The notes under the pieces: generated by a model | Seen by the model: only the letters and a program-made list of their open reading frames with translations | The model's database searches: none | What the model was told of the DNA's origin: nothing | NCBI GenBank assembly: GCA_019677205.1 | Contig: JAAMXY010004256.1 | Location: 1-52,796 of the forward strand | Direction of reading: 5' to 3' | DNA length: 52,796 nucleotides | Origin: Pinguiococcus pyrenoidosus | Taxonomy: Eukaryota; Sar; Pinguiophyceae; Pinguiochrysidales; Pinguiochrysidaceae | Program-made: the position numbers and the translations under genes | Part shown: positions 42,501 through 50,389 of the stretch, one piece after another | Layout of the letters: every line of letters begins with the position of its first letter | Numbering within the stretch: the stretch's first letter is position 1

Positions 42501-42787
42501 CCGATGCCCAGATCCGCCCACGAACTGTCCACCAAAGCTTGTGCGGACGCCACAGCACCTTGAAGGCCTCCGGAAAGGCCTCGCAGCTCCTGCGCGTGGA
42601 CCAAAGTCACGTGAACGTCTTCACCGTCGCGATAGCGGCGGTTCTGTGCCCAATTCTCGGACCAGTCCGCGAGAGCGCCGCCCTCCAGCTGAGCCGTCGC
42701 TGCATCTGCGGCGCTCTTCAGCGCCGCAGACGAGTAGAAGACACAGCCCTTACAGGCATACACGCGAGCGCTGGCCGACATGGCCAT
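39575..42787 (-). CDS. Five-module RNA repair protein: 2H phosphodiesterase, TPR-like, RNA ligase, DSP phosphatase, polynucleotide kinase
   Basis: Single exon, 1,070 residues, starting MAMSASARVY. In order: a 2H phosphoesterase-like domain with two HxT motifs (HVT at 59-61, HCT at 132-134), the type that opens 2',3'-cyclic phosphates; a TPR-like helical region (about 175-290); an RNA ligase with motif I EEKIDGANLG (nucleotidyl Lys346), LFGEWCA (about 404-410), EGVYLRTE and CKVVRRDF; a dual-specificity phosphatase with acid loop PVLDFHPPT and HCMAGVGRAGT (Cys704, Arg710); and a P-loop kinase with GIPGSGKST (911-919), SQDD and LDRCNVTAAER. The kinase resembles the PNK-like domain of plant aprataxin-type proteins. 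Yeast and plant tRNA ligases have ligase, kinase and phosphodiesterase in another order and no DSP. Inferred role: heal and seal broken RNA ends, the DSP perhaps removing end phosphates. All catalytic motifs look intact. tRNA splicing or stress-cleavage repair are both possible. Confidence 0.87.
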   Translation of the reverse strand: MAMSASARVYACKGCVFYSSAALKSAADAATAQLEGGALADWSENWAQNRRYRDGEDVHVTLVHAQELRGLSGGLQGAVASAQALVDSSWADLGIGTAEEKQSKQKCAFLVLCWPAAALWRRDIGLPWKDLHCTLGFAGADVHSQPKGVASLIGGGVRIPEALAFRGLLGALVVHVNEADRSEELLRLLGMLQVVADEAQRRPWQVKLLRLRCKLLAAQNSYEEALPCADEMIRLTAGENAECLATRALVRVKLLQFAEAMEDIQRALSILPREDLEKRIHLLRTSRHCREQLGLAPHLGAFFKFPRTAHLMDTGGDAVTRDDLLLSQDDARHFLDSGVVVFVEEKIDGANLGISIASNGDFLFQNRSHYVTSKSQAQFAKLPLWAEEFGAALRDILEPERHILFGEWCAITHSLQYTRLPGYFVAFDLYDRYAERFFTRQELHATLRPTRIPVVPILAKKACLSKQELLEILDTPSLFRDGCKEGVYLRTETEAGVRRCKVVRRDFVQGLMFHWTATMQKKNAVDHQFKLGYDAYSEAPDTKEALPSAPDEESGAISEEPISDMRPRPPMVQEGFGEDPSLSYHVTVKETVHPGPGRTVHFDRKINMQRNFSFLFADQVAVSAIPKHEGHIRALREIGFTLVVSLTEERRLPPEWFGPRDEKVIENLYVPVLDFHPPTVEQVDLILRRVTDAVRRRGKVLLHCMAGVGRAGTVAACLLLRFGVDGINESTLATIGTAMASNEAIRLLRSKRPHSMESRCQEEFLRTYAEHLWRTASFDSGEEKPPASRRLPEDGSRRDPIVIDDDEGSADDRPPPELPSLLKQVSQDCRTGLISQEEKGVVKTILLSTAGTEATRASAALQMLESFKSQRTSLQHEHASSNRRLGRQERSTAQARKKLRKRAPSAIVLVGIPGSGKSTFASFLDRSGWTRISQDDSGRQVAEEMAGRCRNAQERCVLDRCNVTAAERKEWLALMHRPNPAHCAAIFFDVPVDVCVQRVSARPNHPSIRQHSKRAGKIVRSFAEKLEPPQRVEGFGRVFTVRDAEDAEKLLRSFGVDPPSEGLTVPYPRR

Positions 42788-43175
42788 CGCCCGGAGGACC
42801 TCACGTCTGAGTGCACCGGCGCTGAGAGAGAGAGAGAGAGAGATGGGAGCGGAAAAGCCGCAGAAACAGTAGTCAGCGAACTCGATGGAACGGCGCTGGA
42901 GAGCAGTCAGAAAATTTTAGAGAATTCTGTGGAAAGGTGAAACCAGAAAGGCTCTCGGAAAGTTCCTGTGTTGTCGTAATTTCAGAATGTGGCGTGCACC
43001 ATATCATATGATAATATTTTATAAAAATATTATTTTTATGTAGCGTATATTAGCTCTTTTACTTTTTAATTCACTGATTTGATTCGGATTTGGTTTCTGG
43101 TTTCTGGTTTCTGTTCTCACTTGTTGTGCCTTTCGCGCCCTTTTGGGAGCGCTGTGGGGCCCTCGTTTCGGGGCC
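42788..43175. promoter_or_regulatory. Bidirectional promoter with AT-rich island and (GA)n tract
   Basis: Spacer between the divergent RNA repair and hydroxylase starts. A GA dinucleotide run sits at about 42824-42843, and a strong AT-rich island at about 43000-43075 includes ATATTTTATAAAAATATT, a near-palindromic TATA-like block. A TTTCTGGTTTCTGGTTTC direct repeat follows at about 43092. Confidence 0.55.
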
Positions 43176-45703
43176 ATGCGCCGGCCTTTTCCGCGTCTGT
43201 GCCTCATGGCTCTCTTTCTGAGCGCCGTGCAGGCTCCTCCGGCGGCGCTGCAGGTGCTGGTGGACCGCCGCGAGGACTTCTTGTCTTCAAGCGGGCGCGT
43301 GAATTCGTGTGAAGAGAGCGCCGCGCAGTGCCTACTGCTGCTCACGCACCATGCGGTGATGTCCTACTGCCCGATGAGTGACGAGATCGAGGTGCTGGCG
43401 TCCTCAGAGAACGCTCGCTTCCGAGGCGCCTTCGACGCCGAGGAAGACGGCTGCTTCTGGGTGCTGGCCTCGCCTCTAAAAGACGTCAAAGCGCCGACGT
43501 TGGGTTCTGTGTTGAGCACGGACGTTCCCGATGAGCTCTGGCTGCTCGACAGTGCCAAGGGTGGGGATGGGACGGACGCGGTGCGCTGGAGGACGCGCGC
43601 GGAAGTGGCTGGCGACCTGCACGAAGCGCTGCGGAGGGACGACGAGCTGTTCCTCGTGAACACGCGGGAGGGGTCGGTGCTCCAGGCGCCGATGCCACAC
43701 GACGGACAAGCGAGACTGGAGATCACCAAGCGGCATCGCAAGTGGTCTCGGCGGGACCACATCAACCAGATTGCCCTGCTGGGCCAGACGGCTCTCGTGA
43801 ACGTCCACAACCGCGGCGCGCCCAGCAGGGTCCAGCTCCTGGACCTGGGCACGGGCAGCAACACCAACTTGCTCAGCAACGTGGGTAGGGCGGCTCACGG
43901 CCTGGCGCTGTGGCACGACTGCCGAAGTAGCACGACCTATCTGGTGAATCTGGACAGCCGCAATGCCGGCCTGGGCGTCTGTCCCCTCGCCAACGACGAG
44001 CAGTACCGGACGGTCTGGATGGGCCCCGCGGGCCGCTTCACCAAGGGCCTTGCAGTCGTCGGCCACGTCGCCTACTTTGGCCTGTCGGCGGCCTCGGCCA
44101 GCCTTGCGTCCCGCCTCAAGGCCACGGTGGAGCTCGTCGCGATCGACTTGGAGAAGGCGCTGGACGGCAGAGACGACGCCGTCCTGTGGCAACGTGAGCT
44201 GCCGTATCCTGGCCTCCTCAACCAGATTGTCTCGCCGCAGATCCTGGAATTGACGAACCTGCCTGGGAAGGCCCGGCCACGCAGAGAGCTCGTGAGGAAT
44301 CTAGACTTCTCCGACACGGTCAACATCGAGAAGGCAAACCAGCCTCCCGCGGCGCGCGCCGTTCCCGCTTCTGCTCACTCGGAAGCGGGCATGAAGCTGG
44401 GGCGCTTTGCGTCGGTGAAGCCTCAGGCGGACGCCCCGGAAAGGCACCCAAGCGGCAAGGAGTACTTCAGCCCCGGATGGCGAGTGCCAGAGGTAAGGCA
44501 TCGCTTCCTGCCTTCTTCATGGATGTCCGCAACTCCCGTCTCGTTCTCCTTCTCTTGTCGGTGGATTTTCCTGTGCTCTTCTCACGGCTGTGCGGGTCAC
44601 AGGGCGGTCTCAAATCTGCGGTGACGTCGAAGGCGAGAGGAGCTCCGCAGTCGGGCTCTTATCACCGACCAAGCCCGTCCGCGCCGGAAGCAGCTTCCCC
44701 TTCCCCCGACAAGCCGAGCATCTTTGATCGGCAAGAAGATCCCCGGGCTCAGTTCACCAACTCGCTCTTCTCTGTTGAGGAGCGCCGCGGCTGGTCCGAG
44801 TTCGGTATGCTGCATCCTTCATGCTGGATGGGTCACGTTTCATGCGCTGCGTCCTTCGCAGAAGCTCTAACGCTGCTCCCAACCCGTGCAGGAATCCACC
44901 TTGACGCCTTCCGCAGGATCATGATCGACGCCGGGACGCTGGCGAGCGACGACGAGCTTGTTGCATGCGCTTTCGCACCCGGGGAGGCGACGTCGGATCC
45001 CATCGACCTCAACCACAAGAGGCGGCCGCTTCTGAGCGCACAGTCGCTCAACGACATTTATCGCCACCGTGGTGCGGTCGAGTCTGCCGCCGCATTCACT
45101 CGGCTCGTGGACAACCTCGCAACCAGTGAGTGGTGGGAGAGAGCCTACGCGCAGGAGCACAACGCCGTCTTCGTCGGCCGAGACGCCTTCATGCAAAAGT
45201 TTAAGAAGGACGTGCACGCGATCATCCTTCGCTTCAGTGATCGGAGCGGGAGGAACGTCTGGAACTTCCCCTGGATGGCCCACTTCCACGATGCGCTGGA
45301 GGCAATTTGGAGGGATCTGGGACTCGATCCGAAGCTGGTCATTCGCGCGCAGCTCGCGCTGATGCCGCCCGGATCGACCATCAAGATGCACGTGGACAAC
45401 GGCGGATGGGTGCTGGGTGCTCATCGCATCCACGTCCCGCTCAAGACCAATGATAGAACAGTCTTCCTGAGCCGTTGCAACGGACGCATGATGCGGATGC
45501 CGACGGTCGAGAACGTGGCCTTCGAGATCAACAACAAGTCGCCGCACGCAGTCTTCAATAGGGGATCTACGGGAAGGATCCATCTGCTCATGGACATTGC
45601 CGAGGAGCCACCCGACCATGTATACCAGCTAGCGAAGGGCGCCCAGTGTGACTACAACTCGCTTCCCGACGACTGCGGAGAGGAAGTGATCGCAGCGCAG
45701 TAG
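43176..45703 (+). CDS. Secreted or luminal propeller-like domain fused to Asp/Asn beta-hydroxylase-type oxygenase
   Basis: Exons 43176-44492, 44603-44804 and 44892-45703 give 776 residues. Intron 1 is 110 nt (donor GAG|GTAAGG, acceptor GTCACAG). Intron 2 is 87 nt, a multiple of three and therefore hidden in an open frame, with CTCTAACG and acceptor GTGCAG. The first ATG encodes a clear signal peptide (MRRPFPRLCLMALFLSAVQA). The N-terminal half has repeated strands (HINQIALLGQTALVNVHNRG, GLALWHDCRSSTTYLVNL) that suggest a beta-propeller. The C-terminal half has HVDNGGWVLGAHRIHVPL, FEINNKSPHAVFNRG and RIHLLMD, the iron- and 2-oxoglutarate-binding layout of aspartyl/asparaginyl beta-hydroxylases (HxD, distal His, Arg). 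The substrate is unknown. A secretory-pathway location is inferred from the leader. Confidence 0.8.
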
Positions 45704-46256
45704 TCGTGTGGACCGTTCACCGTCCACCGTTCACCGTTCACCGTTTACCGAGGATCGTTCACCGAGCTTGTCCTTCACAGAAGGTATCAAAAGACATCAG
45801 AAATAGGCAGTCCCGTCCTGAGAGTCATTGAGAGGAGGGATATCATAGTCAAGAGGTAGACCGAAGCATCAGAGCACTTCAGTTCCGTCCAGGGCGCTTC
45901 ACTTCAGGCCACACACAGCACAGGAGCTTTCAAGTCCTGAGCGCTGACACGCGCCGCACCGGGGCGCCAAGCCAAATTTCACACGGAATTCTGCAAAGGC
46001 CTTTCCTTCCACCTCTTCGCCACGGTATCATCATCCTACCACCCTCCCGTCCCTCCAACAACCCAGCAAATTGCTTCCCCGCGGATCAGCTGAGCCCGGT
46101 CGACGCCGGAGCGCGATCAGCTGATGCTCCGTCCAACGCACCCAGTTTAAATCGCGCGCATCAATTGCGACCTTCCAGCGCGCCACACGGTCTATGGCTG
46201 TCGCCGCTCCGGCCATGTCGCGGGTCCGAAAGCCTTAAGAATTCGGTTTCCGCACC
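45704..46256. other. Intergenic spacer with 7/8-bp repeat
   Basis: This 553-bp spacer separates two genes on the same strand. About 45713-45765 carries a short array of CCGTTCA (variants CCGTCCA, CCGTTTA, CGTTCAC) just after the hydroxylase stop. No exon or RNA gene is recognised in the rest. Confidence 0.6.
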
Positions 46257-49200
46257 ATGGGCGACGACTGCGCGGCGCAGCTGCGCGGCATTCAGGCGCA
46301 GCTCGCCGGCCTCCGAGAGCAGCTGTCCTCGCCCGCCTTGGACCGCGCGTCCAAGTCACCTGCTTCTCAGCACGAAGTGCGCCTGCAGCTGGAGATGGTC
46401 TGTGGTGTTCTGCAAGGGCTGCAAAGTCGTCTGGACGCGCCGCTCCAGCGGCCGCGCGCGCCGCCGCCGACGCCCAGCTCTCCGTTGGGGGATTTGGATC
46501 TTTCCCCGGACCTGCGCGCTCAGTGGCAGTCTCTCGAGGCCGCCAAGGCGCAGATGGATCGGCAGGAATCGCAGGCCAAGGAGGTGGTGCTGGACGACGA
46601 AGAAATAGAGGGCGAGAGGCAGGGAGAGGCCGAGGAGGAAGAGGCCCGGAGAGCGGCGCTGCACGAGGTGTTTTTGGAGTCTCGCACGTTGTGCGATGAC
46701 CAGGTGCTTCGTGCTCTGGTGGTGGAGCAGACCATGGCGCTGCAGGCCATGCGCGAAGAGCTGCAGCTCTTGCGGGGGAGGGTAGAAGACGGAGAGCAAG
46801 AACGGCGGCGAGAGAACACGAAGGCCCTCGCGGAGCATATGAGAAACCTTGCGGGAGCGGGAGCGGGAGCGGGAGCGGGAGCGGGAGCGGAATCAGGATC
46901 AGGATCAGGATCAGGATCAGGAGCGGGGTCGGGAGCGGGGTCGGGGTCAGGGTCGGGGTCGGATTATGATGATGACGACCATGGCGATGGCGATGATGGT
47001 GCTCATGGTGCCCATGGTGCTCATCGTGCTCATGGTGCTCATGATAATCATGACGACGACCGAGAGGAAACGGACGCCACTGAGGAAGCAACCTTCACTC
47101 CACCGCCTCCACCACCACCGCCGCCGCCCCCGGTTGTTGAGACGGTGGCGGACCGATCTTCGCTTGCGCCACAAGCAGGTGGGGCTCGGCCGGCGATGAG
47201 AGGGAAGCAAATCCGACTGCCCGTGGCGTTGCCGGCGTCATCTGGTCGTCAGCGCCAGGAAGCTGACGAACCTGCCGGATTGCGAAGTCCGAGCCCAGAG
47301 ATGGATGCGCCGCGACCCTTGGACTCTCTTACGGGCACCCGTACGCCGCCCCCTTCCTTCCACGGCGCAGGATATGCACACAGGTCTGCGTTAGGATCCC
47401 TCCCTCTCCCTTCCACTCTCGACGATCTGGATGAAAAGCTGGAGACAATCAGTCTGCGGAGCTCACCGAGTGACACCAACGCATGCATTGACATCGCCCT
47501 GAGGCCGGCCGGTGAAGATGGGGCTGGGTACGTCACGGAGGAGTCGTCTTCCGACGAAGGTGATGAGGTGGCCGACATGGCGCGGGACTGGCGGAACGCT
47601 CTTGCCGTTGGAGCAACGCCCGTCACGAGCACCCAGTTCATGGAAGCCCTGCTCCGCGATGGGGACCCAGGGAAGCTGCCGGCAAGAGCCAGACCAAGGA
47701 GGCGGCCTGGGAAGAAGGTCCGGCGCAAAGCAAAATCGAAGAAGAAGCTGCGAAGCCGCGTCGAAGATCGCACGGATGCGTGCAGGGAAGGGGAAGGCGA
47801 CGGCGAGCGCATAGCGCCCCGCAGCGCCTCAAAGGGAGACGTGCAGCTCGAAGACGATGTGGAGCGCTTTGACCGCGAAGCGGCGGTCGCAGCGGCCCTG
47901 GCGGTGGACATTCAGACGAGCTCTCTGCCACCACCAACCCCCAGTCTGGACTTGCTCAAGGCCGCGAAGAGTCCGGCGGCCCTCCGCGGATCAGAGGAGA
48001 GGGTCAGCGCGCTTGGGGAGATCAACAGCACAACGCACTCGCTGAATCACCGGATCATCCGCGGGGTGCGAAAGAAGCTGCGAAGCGCGCAGCGGGCGTC
48101 CGTCCCCGCGCTCGATGAGGAGACGATCTGCGATACCTGGCTGTGGATTGCCAAGGTGGTCCAGGATGCTGCTGACGGAGAGTTCGAAGAGGACGATGAG
48201 CCGGAGGATATGGCAGCGCAGTCGTCAGTCCCCAACTCTCCGCGTGCGGTGCTGCGGAGAGGCCTAGCGGAGCGCCTAGCGGGCGGCGAGCTGCTCGGCG
48301 CTTTCTGGGCAATCTGCACGCGATACACAGGGGCTCCGCCGAGCGAGGAAACCATTCGCCAGATGCTTGGCGACCTGAGCGAGCTCCTGTACGACGAGAT
48401 GTGCTTCAGCAGCTTGCATGCGATGTCATACTCCAGCTCACGACCCGCAAGCTCGACTGGGTTGGACAAAGCAGAAGGCCAGGGCATGCCGAAGAGCGCT
48501 GCGGATAGTGATGTACCAGAGACGAGGATGCGCGCGCGCGACAAAGCCGGCATGGAAGCGGCCGGAGCTGATGAGGAGCAGAGTGAGAGCGATCAAGCTT
48601 TGGCGGACGCGTTCATCCAAAGGGAACCGCCGGACGACAGGCAGTGCTGCGACATCGGCTTCGCGGCTACCTCCCCTGGGAATGGAGCGGACTTCTTTGA
48701 AGCACACGACTACAACGCCGCAGCGTTGCCCTTGATCGGATCGCTCGAGAGTAGCAGTGACGAGGATCTCGGAAGCGGGCTTCGCCTCGGTGAAGACCTC
48801 ACTTCGGGAGTGGACGTGGACACGCCGGACGACGATGACGACAACGACGAGGAGGGGGAGTTTGATGAGCTTCCTCCCTTCGATCATGAAGACGACGTGA
48901 GCGGCCGCAGCGGCCGCGTTGTCGGACAGCCGCTCCCGCCCTCTCAAGAGGTCCACGAGCAAGGCAGAAGTGGACACGCCGCGGCGAGTGATCCGGCACC
49001 TGATGATCCGCTTGTGACTGAGCAGGCCGATGAAGAATCCCACGGCAGTGACCAAGAAGATGAGTTCCAGTATGACGCATTCTTTGCTGCCGAGGAGGAA
49101 TCCGCAGCGGACGCGAAGCGATTTAGCAATCCAACCCCGGTGGTAGCCTTCAAACCCTCGGCGATGCGCGCTCTGAGCCTTGCCGATCTCGACGATGGGC

Positions 49201-50237
49201 ATGCCTGGAATTCCCTGGAGGCTGCGCGAAGCGATGTTGATCAGCTGCTGAACGATCACTCCCATGCGAGGGAGCTTGGAGAAAGCGTGGCGTTCCGCGA
49301 CAGTCCAGATTCGCCCTCCAGTGAGCAAGATGAGCCGACTGATCCGTTGGAGGCTTCCGGTGCCAGTGCTAGAATTCAGGACGGAGCCGACGCCGTCGAC
49401 ATCGATGCTCGTCTTGATGATGCGATTCGCGGTCTAGAGGCTTCGCTCTATCGCGAGAGTCGCCTTAGCGACGAGGCGAACGATAGCTGCCAGATAGAGG
49501 TGCCGTCGTTCCTTCAAATAGACTCCGAGAAGCTCCAGAAGATGCAGAAGCAGTACTGGAGAGAGCAGTCCGACTCGGCCATCGCGGAGCCAGCTAGCGC
49601 CGCCCCGGACGGAACGAGCCAGATTGGGAAGCCCGCTTCCTCATCTGCAACGGCTCCGGAGATCGCTGCGGACCCAGCGACCTACGCTTCGAAGGGATCC
49701 ACACCGCAGGCACCGGCTCAGTTGTCGAAGGAGGCGGGGAAGAACGCTGCGGCAAATGACAAGGCAGCGAAGCGGTCCCTGGCACAGCAAGGGCAGGAGC
49801 GGATAGGCGCACCCTTACGACAGCCTTCCACAAAGGGAAGAGTGTTCTCCATCGAGGTGGACCTGGAGGTCTTCGAAGAAGAAGCGGGCAAGGGGGATCC
49901 GCTTCCGTCGAAGGTGAAGAAGAAAAGCGGAAGGGGAAAGCCGAAGCAGAAGACACCGAGCAGCAGCAAATCAAGCAAGGGCGGCAACTCTGCCAAGTTT
50001 CACGTTCGCTGGGCTGACCGCGACAAGCATCACATCTTCGACCCCGGAGTGGCCGTGGCCTCTCCACCGCACGAAGAAAAGCTGAGGAAAGTCGTGGAGA
50101 AAGACGGTGGCCCCACGAGCAGAAAGACTCTCGGTAGCGTTCCTTTGTACCTGCAGGACAGCGACGACATCCGCGCCTTGGAGCTAGGTTTGCAGGCGTA
50201 TGAGATGGGCGACGGTCCCGAGTGGGAAAGCGACTGA
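46257..50237 (+). CDS. Large acidic, mostly disordered protein, function unknown
   Basis: Single exon, 1,326 residues from ATG 46257. Residues 1-200 have heptad-like helices (RGIQAQLAGLREQL, LRALVVEQTMALQAMREEL). Next come Gly-Ala and Gly-Ser dipeptide repeats, a run of Asp, GAHGAHRAHGAH and a nine-Pro block (about residue 285). The middle is Ser/Glu/Asp-rich with one compact helical segment (TICDTWLWIAKVVQDAA to LLYDEMCFSSL, about 620-720) that looks like a real domain. Near the end a Lys-rich basic patch (KVKKKSGRGKPKQK) precedes a conserved-looking tail (AKFHVRWADRDKHHIFDPG, VPLYLQDSDDIRALELGLQ). No family is recognised. Coiled coil, polyproline and basic patch suggest a scaffold. That is inference only. 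Confidence 0.75.
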   Translation: MGDDCAAQLRGIQAQLAGLREQLSSPALDRASKSPASQHEVRLQLEMVCGVLQGLQSRLDAPLQRPRAPPPTPSSPLGDLDLSPDLRAQWQSLEAAKAQMDRQESQAKEVVLDDEEIEGERQGEAEEEEARRAALHEVFLESRTLCDDQVLRALVVEQTMALQAMREELQLLRGRVEDGEQERRRENTKALAEHMRNLAGAGAGAGAGAGAESGSGSGSGSGAGSGAGSGSGSGSDYDDDDHGDGDDGAHGAHGAHRAHGAHDNHDDDREETDATEEATFTPPPPPPPPPPPVVETVADRSSLAPQAGGARPAMRGKQIRLPVALPASSGRQRQEADEPAGLRSPSPEMDAPRPLDSLTGTRTPPPSFHGAGYAHRSALGSLPLPSTLDDLDEKLETISLRSSPSDTNACIDIALRPAGEDGAGYVTEESSSDEGDEVADMARDWRNALAVGATPVTSTQFMEALLRDGDPGKLPARARPRRRPGKKVRRKAKSKKKLRSRVEDRTDACREGEGDGERIAPRSASKGDVQLEDDVERFDREAAVAAALAVDIQTSSLPPPTPSLDLLKAAKSPAALRGSEERVSALGEINSTTHSLNHRIIRGVRKKLRSAQRASVPALDEETICDTWLWIAKVVQDAADGEFEEDDEPEDMAAQSSVPNSPRAVLRRGLAERLAGGELLGAFWAICTRYTGAPPSEETIRQMLGDLSELLYDEMCFSSLHAMSYSSSRPASSTGLDKAEGQGMPKSAADSDVPETRMRARDKAGMEAAGADEEQSESDQALADAFIQREPPDDRQCCDIGFAATSPGNGADFFEAHDYNAAALPLIGSLESSSDEDLGSGLRLGEDLTSGVDVDTPDDDDDNDEEGEFDELPPFDHEDDVSGRSGRVVGQPLPPSQEVHEQGRSGHAAASDPAPDDPLVTEQADEESHGSDQEDEFQYDAFFAAEEESAADAKRFSNPTPVVAFKPSAMRALSLADLDDGHAWNSLEAARSDVDQLLNDHSHARELGESVAFRDSPDSPSSEQDEPTDPLEASGASARIQDGADAVDIDARLDDAIRGLEASLYRESRLSDEANDSCQIEVPSFLQIDSEKLQKMQKQYWREQSDSAIAEPASAAPDGTSQIGKPASSSATAPEIAADPATYASKGSTPQAPAQLSKEAGKNAAANDKAAKRSLAQQGQERIGAPLRQPSTKGRVFSIEVDLEVFEEEAGKGDPLPSKVKKKSGRGKPKQKTPSSSKSSKGGNSAKFHVRWADRDKHHIFDPGVAVASPPHEEKLRKVVEKDGGPTSRKTLGSVPLYLQDSDDIRALELGLQAYEMGDGPEWESD
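46853..46963 (+). repeat. In-frame hexanucleotide repeats in the acidic protein gene
   Basis: GGGAGC units are followed by GGATCA units and then GGGTCG/GGGTCA units, encoding Gly-Ala then Gly-Ser dipeptides. About 46996-47045 continues with CATGGTGCC/CATGGTGCT units encoding His-Gly-Ala. All are multiples of three bases, so expansion here is tolerated in frame. Confidence 0.9.
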
Positions 50238-50389
50238 CGTACCTGGCGTATTTTTGACATGCCTTGACTCCGTCTCGCTTTCGTGGCAAAGTCAGACCAG
50301 CTGCCGTTTTGGATGCGGATGACAAGAGTTTTTTCGCCTCGAGCCGTCTCCCGCAAAGCCTTCGCAGTTCCCACGGACAATCATTCTCT
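50238..50389. other. Short convergent spacer
   Basis: 152 bp between the acidic-protein stop and the methyltransferase stop. It contains TTTTTTCG at about 50330 but no tandem array, unlike the other long convergent spacers. Confidence 0.5.

Noticed and set aside
41549-42940. 463-codon plus-strand frame
   Set aside because: Antisense shadow of the RNA repair gene.
44477-45703. Hydroxylase as a stand-alone gene starting MASARGKAS
   Set aside because: The first 42 codons are intron sequence. The splice from 44492 to 44603 is in phase and joins it to the upstream signal-peptide domain.
46192-47091. 299-codon minus-strand frame with a His-rich run
   Set aside because: Antisense of the repeat-rich start of the acidic-protein gene.
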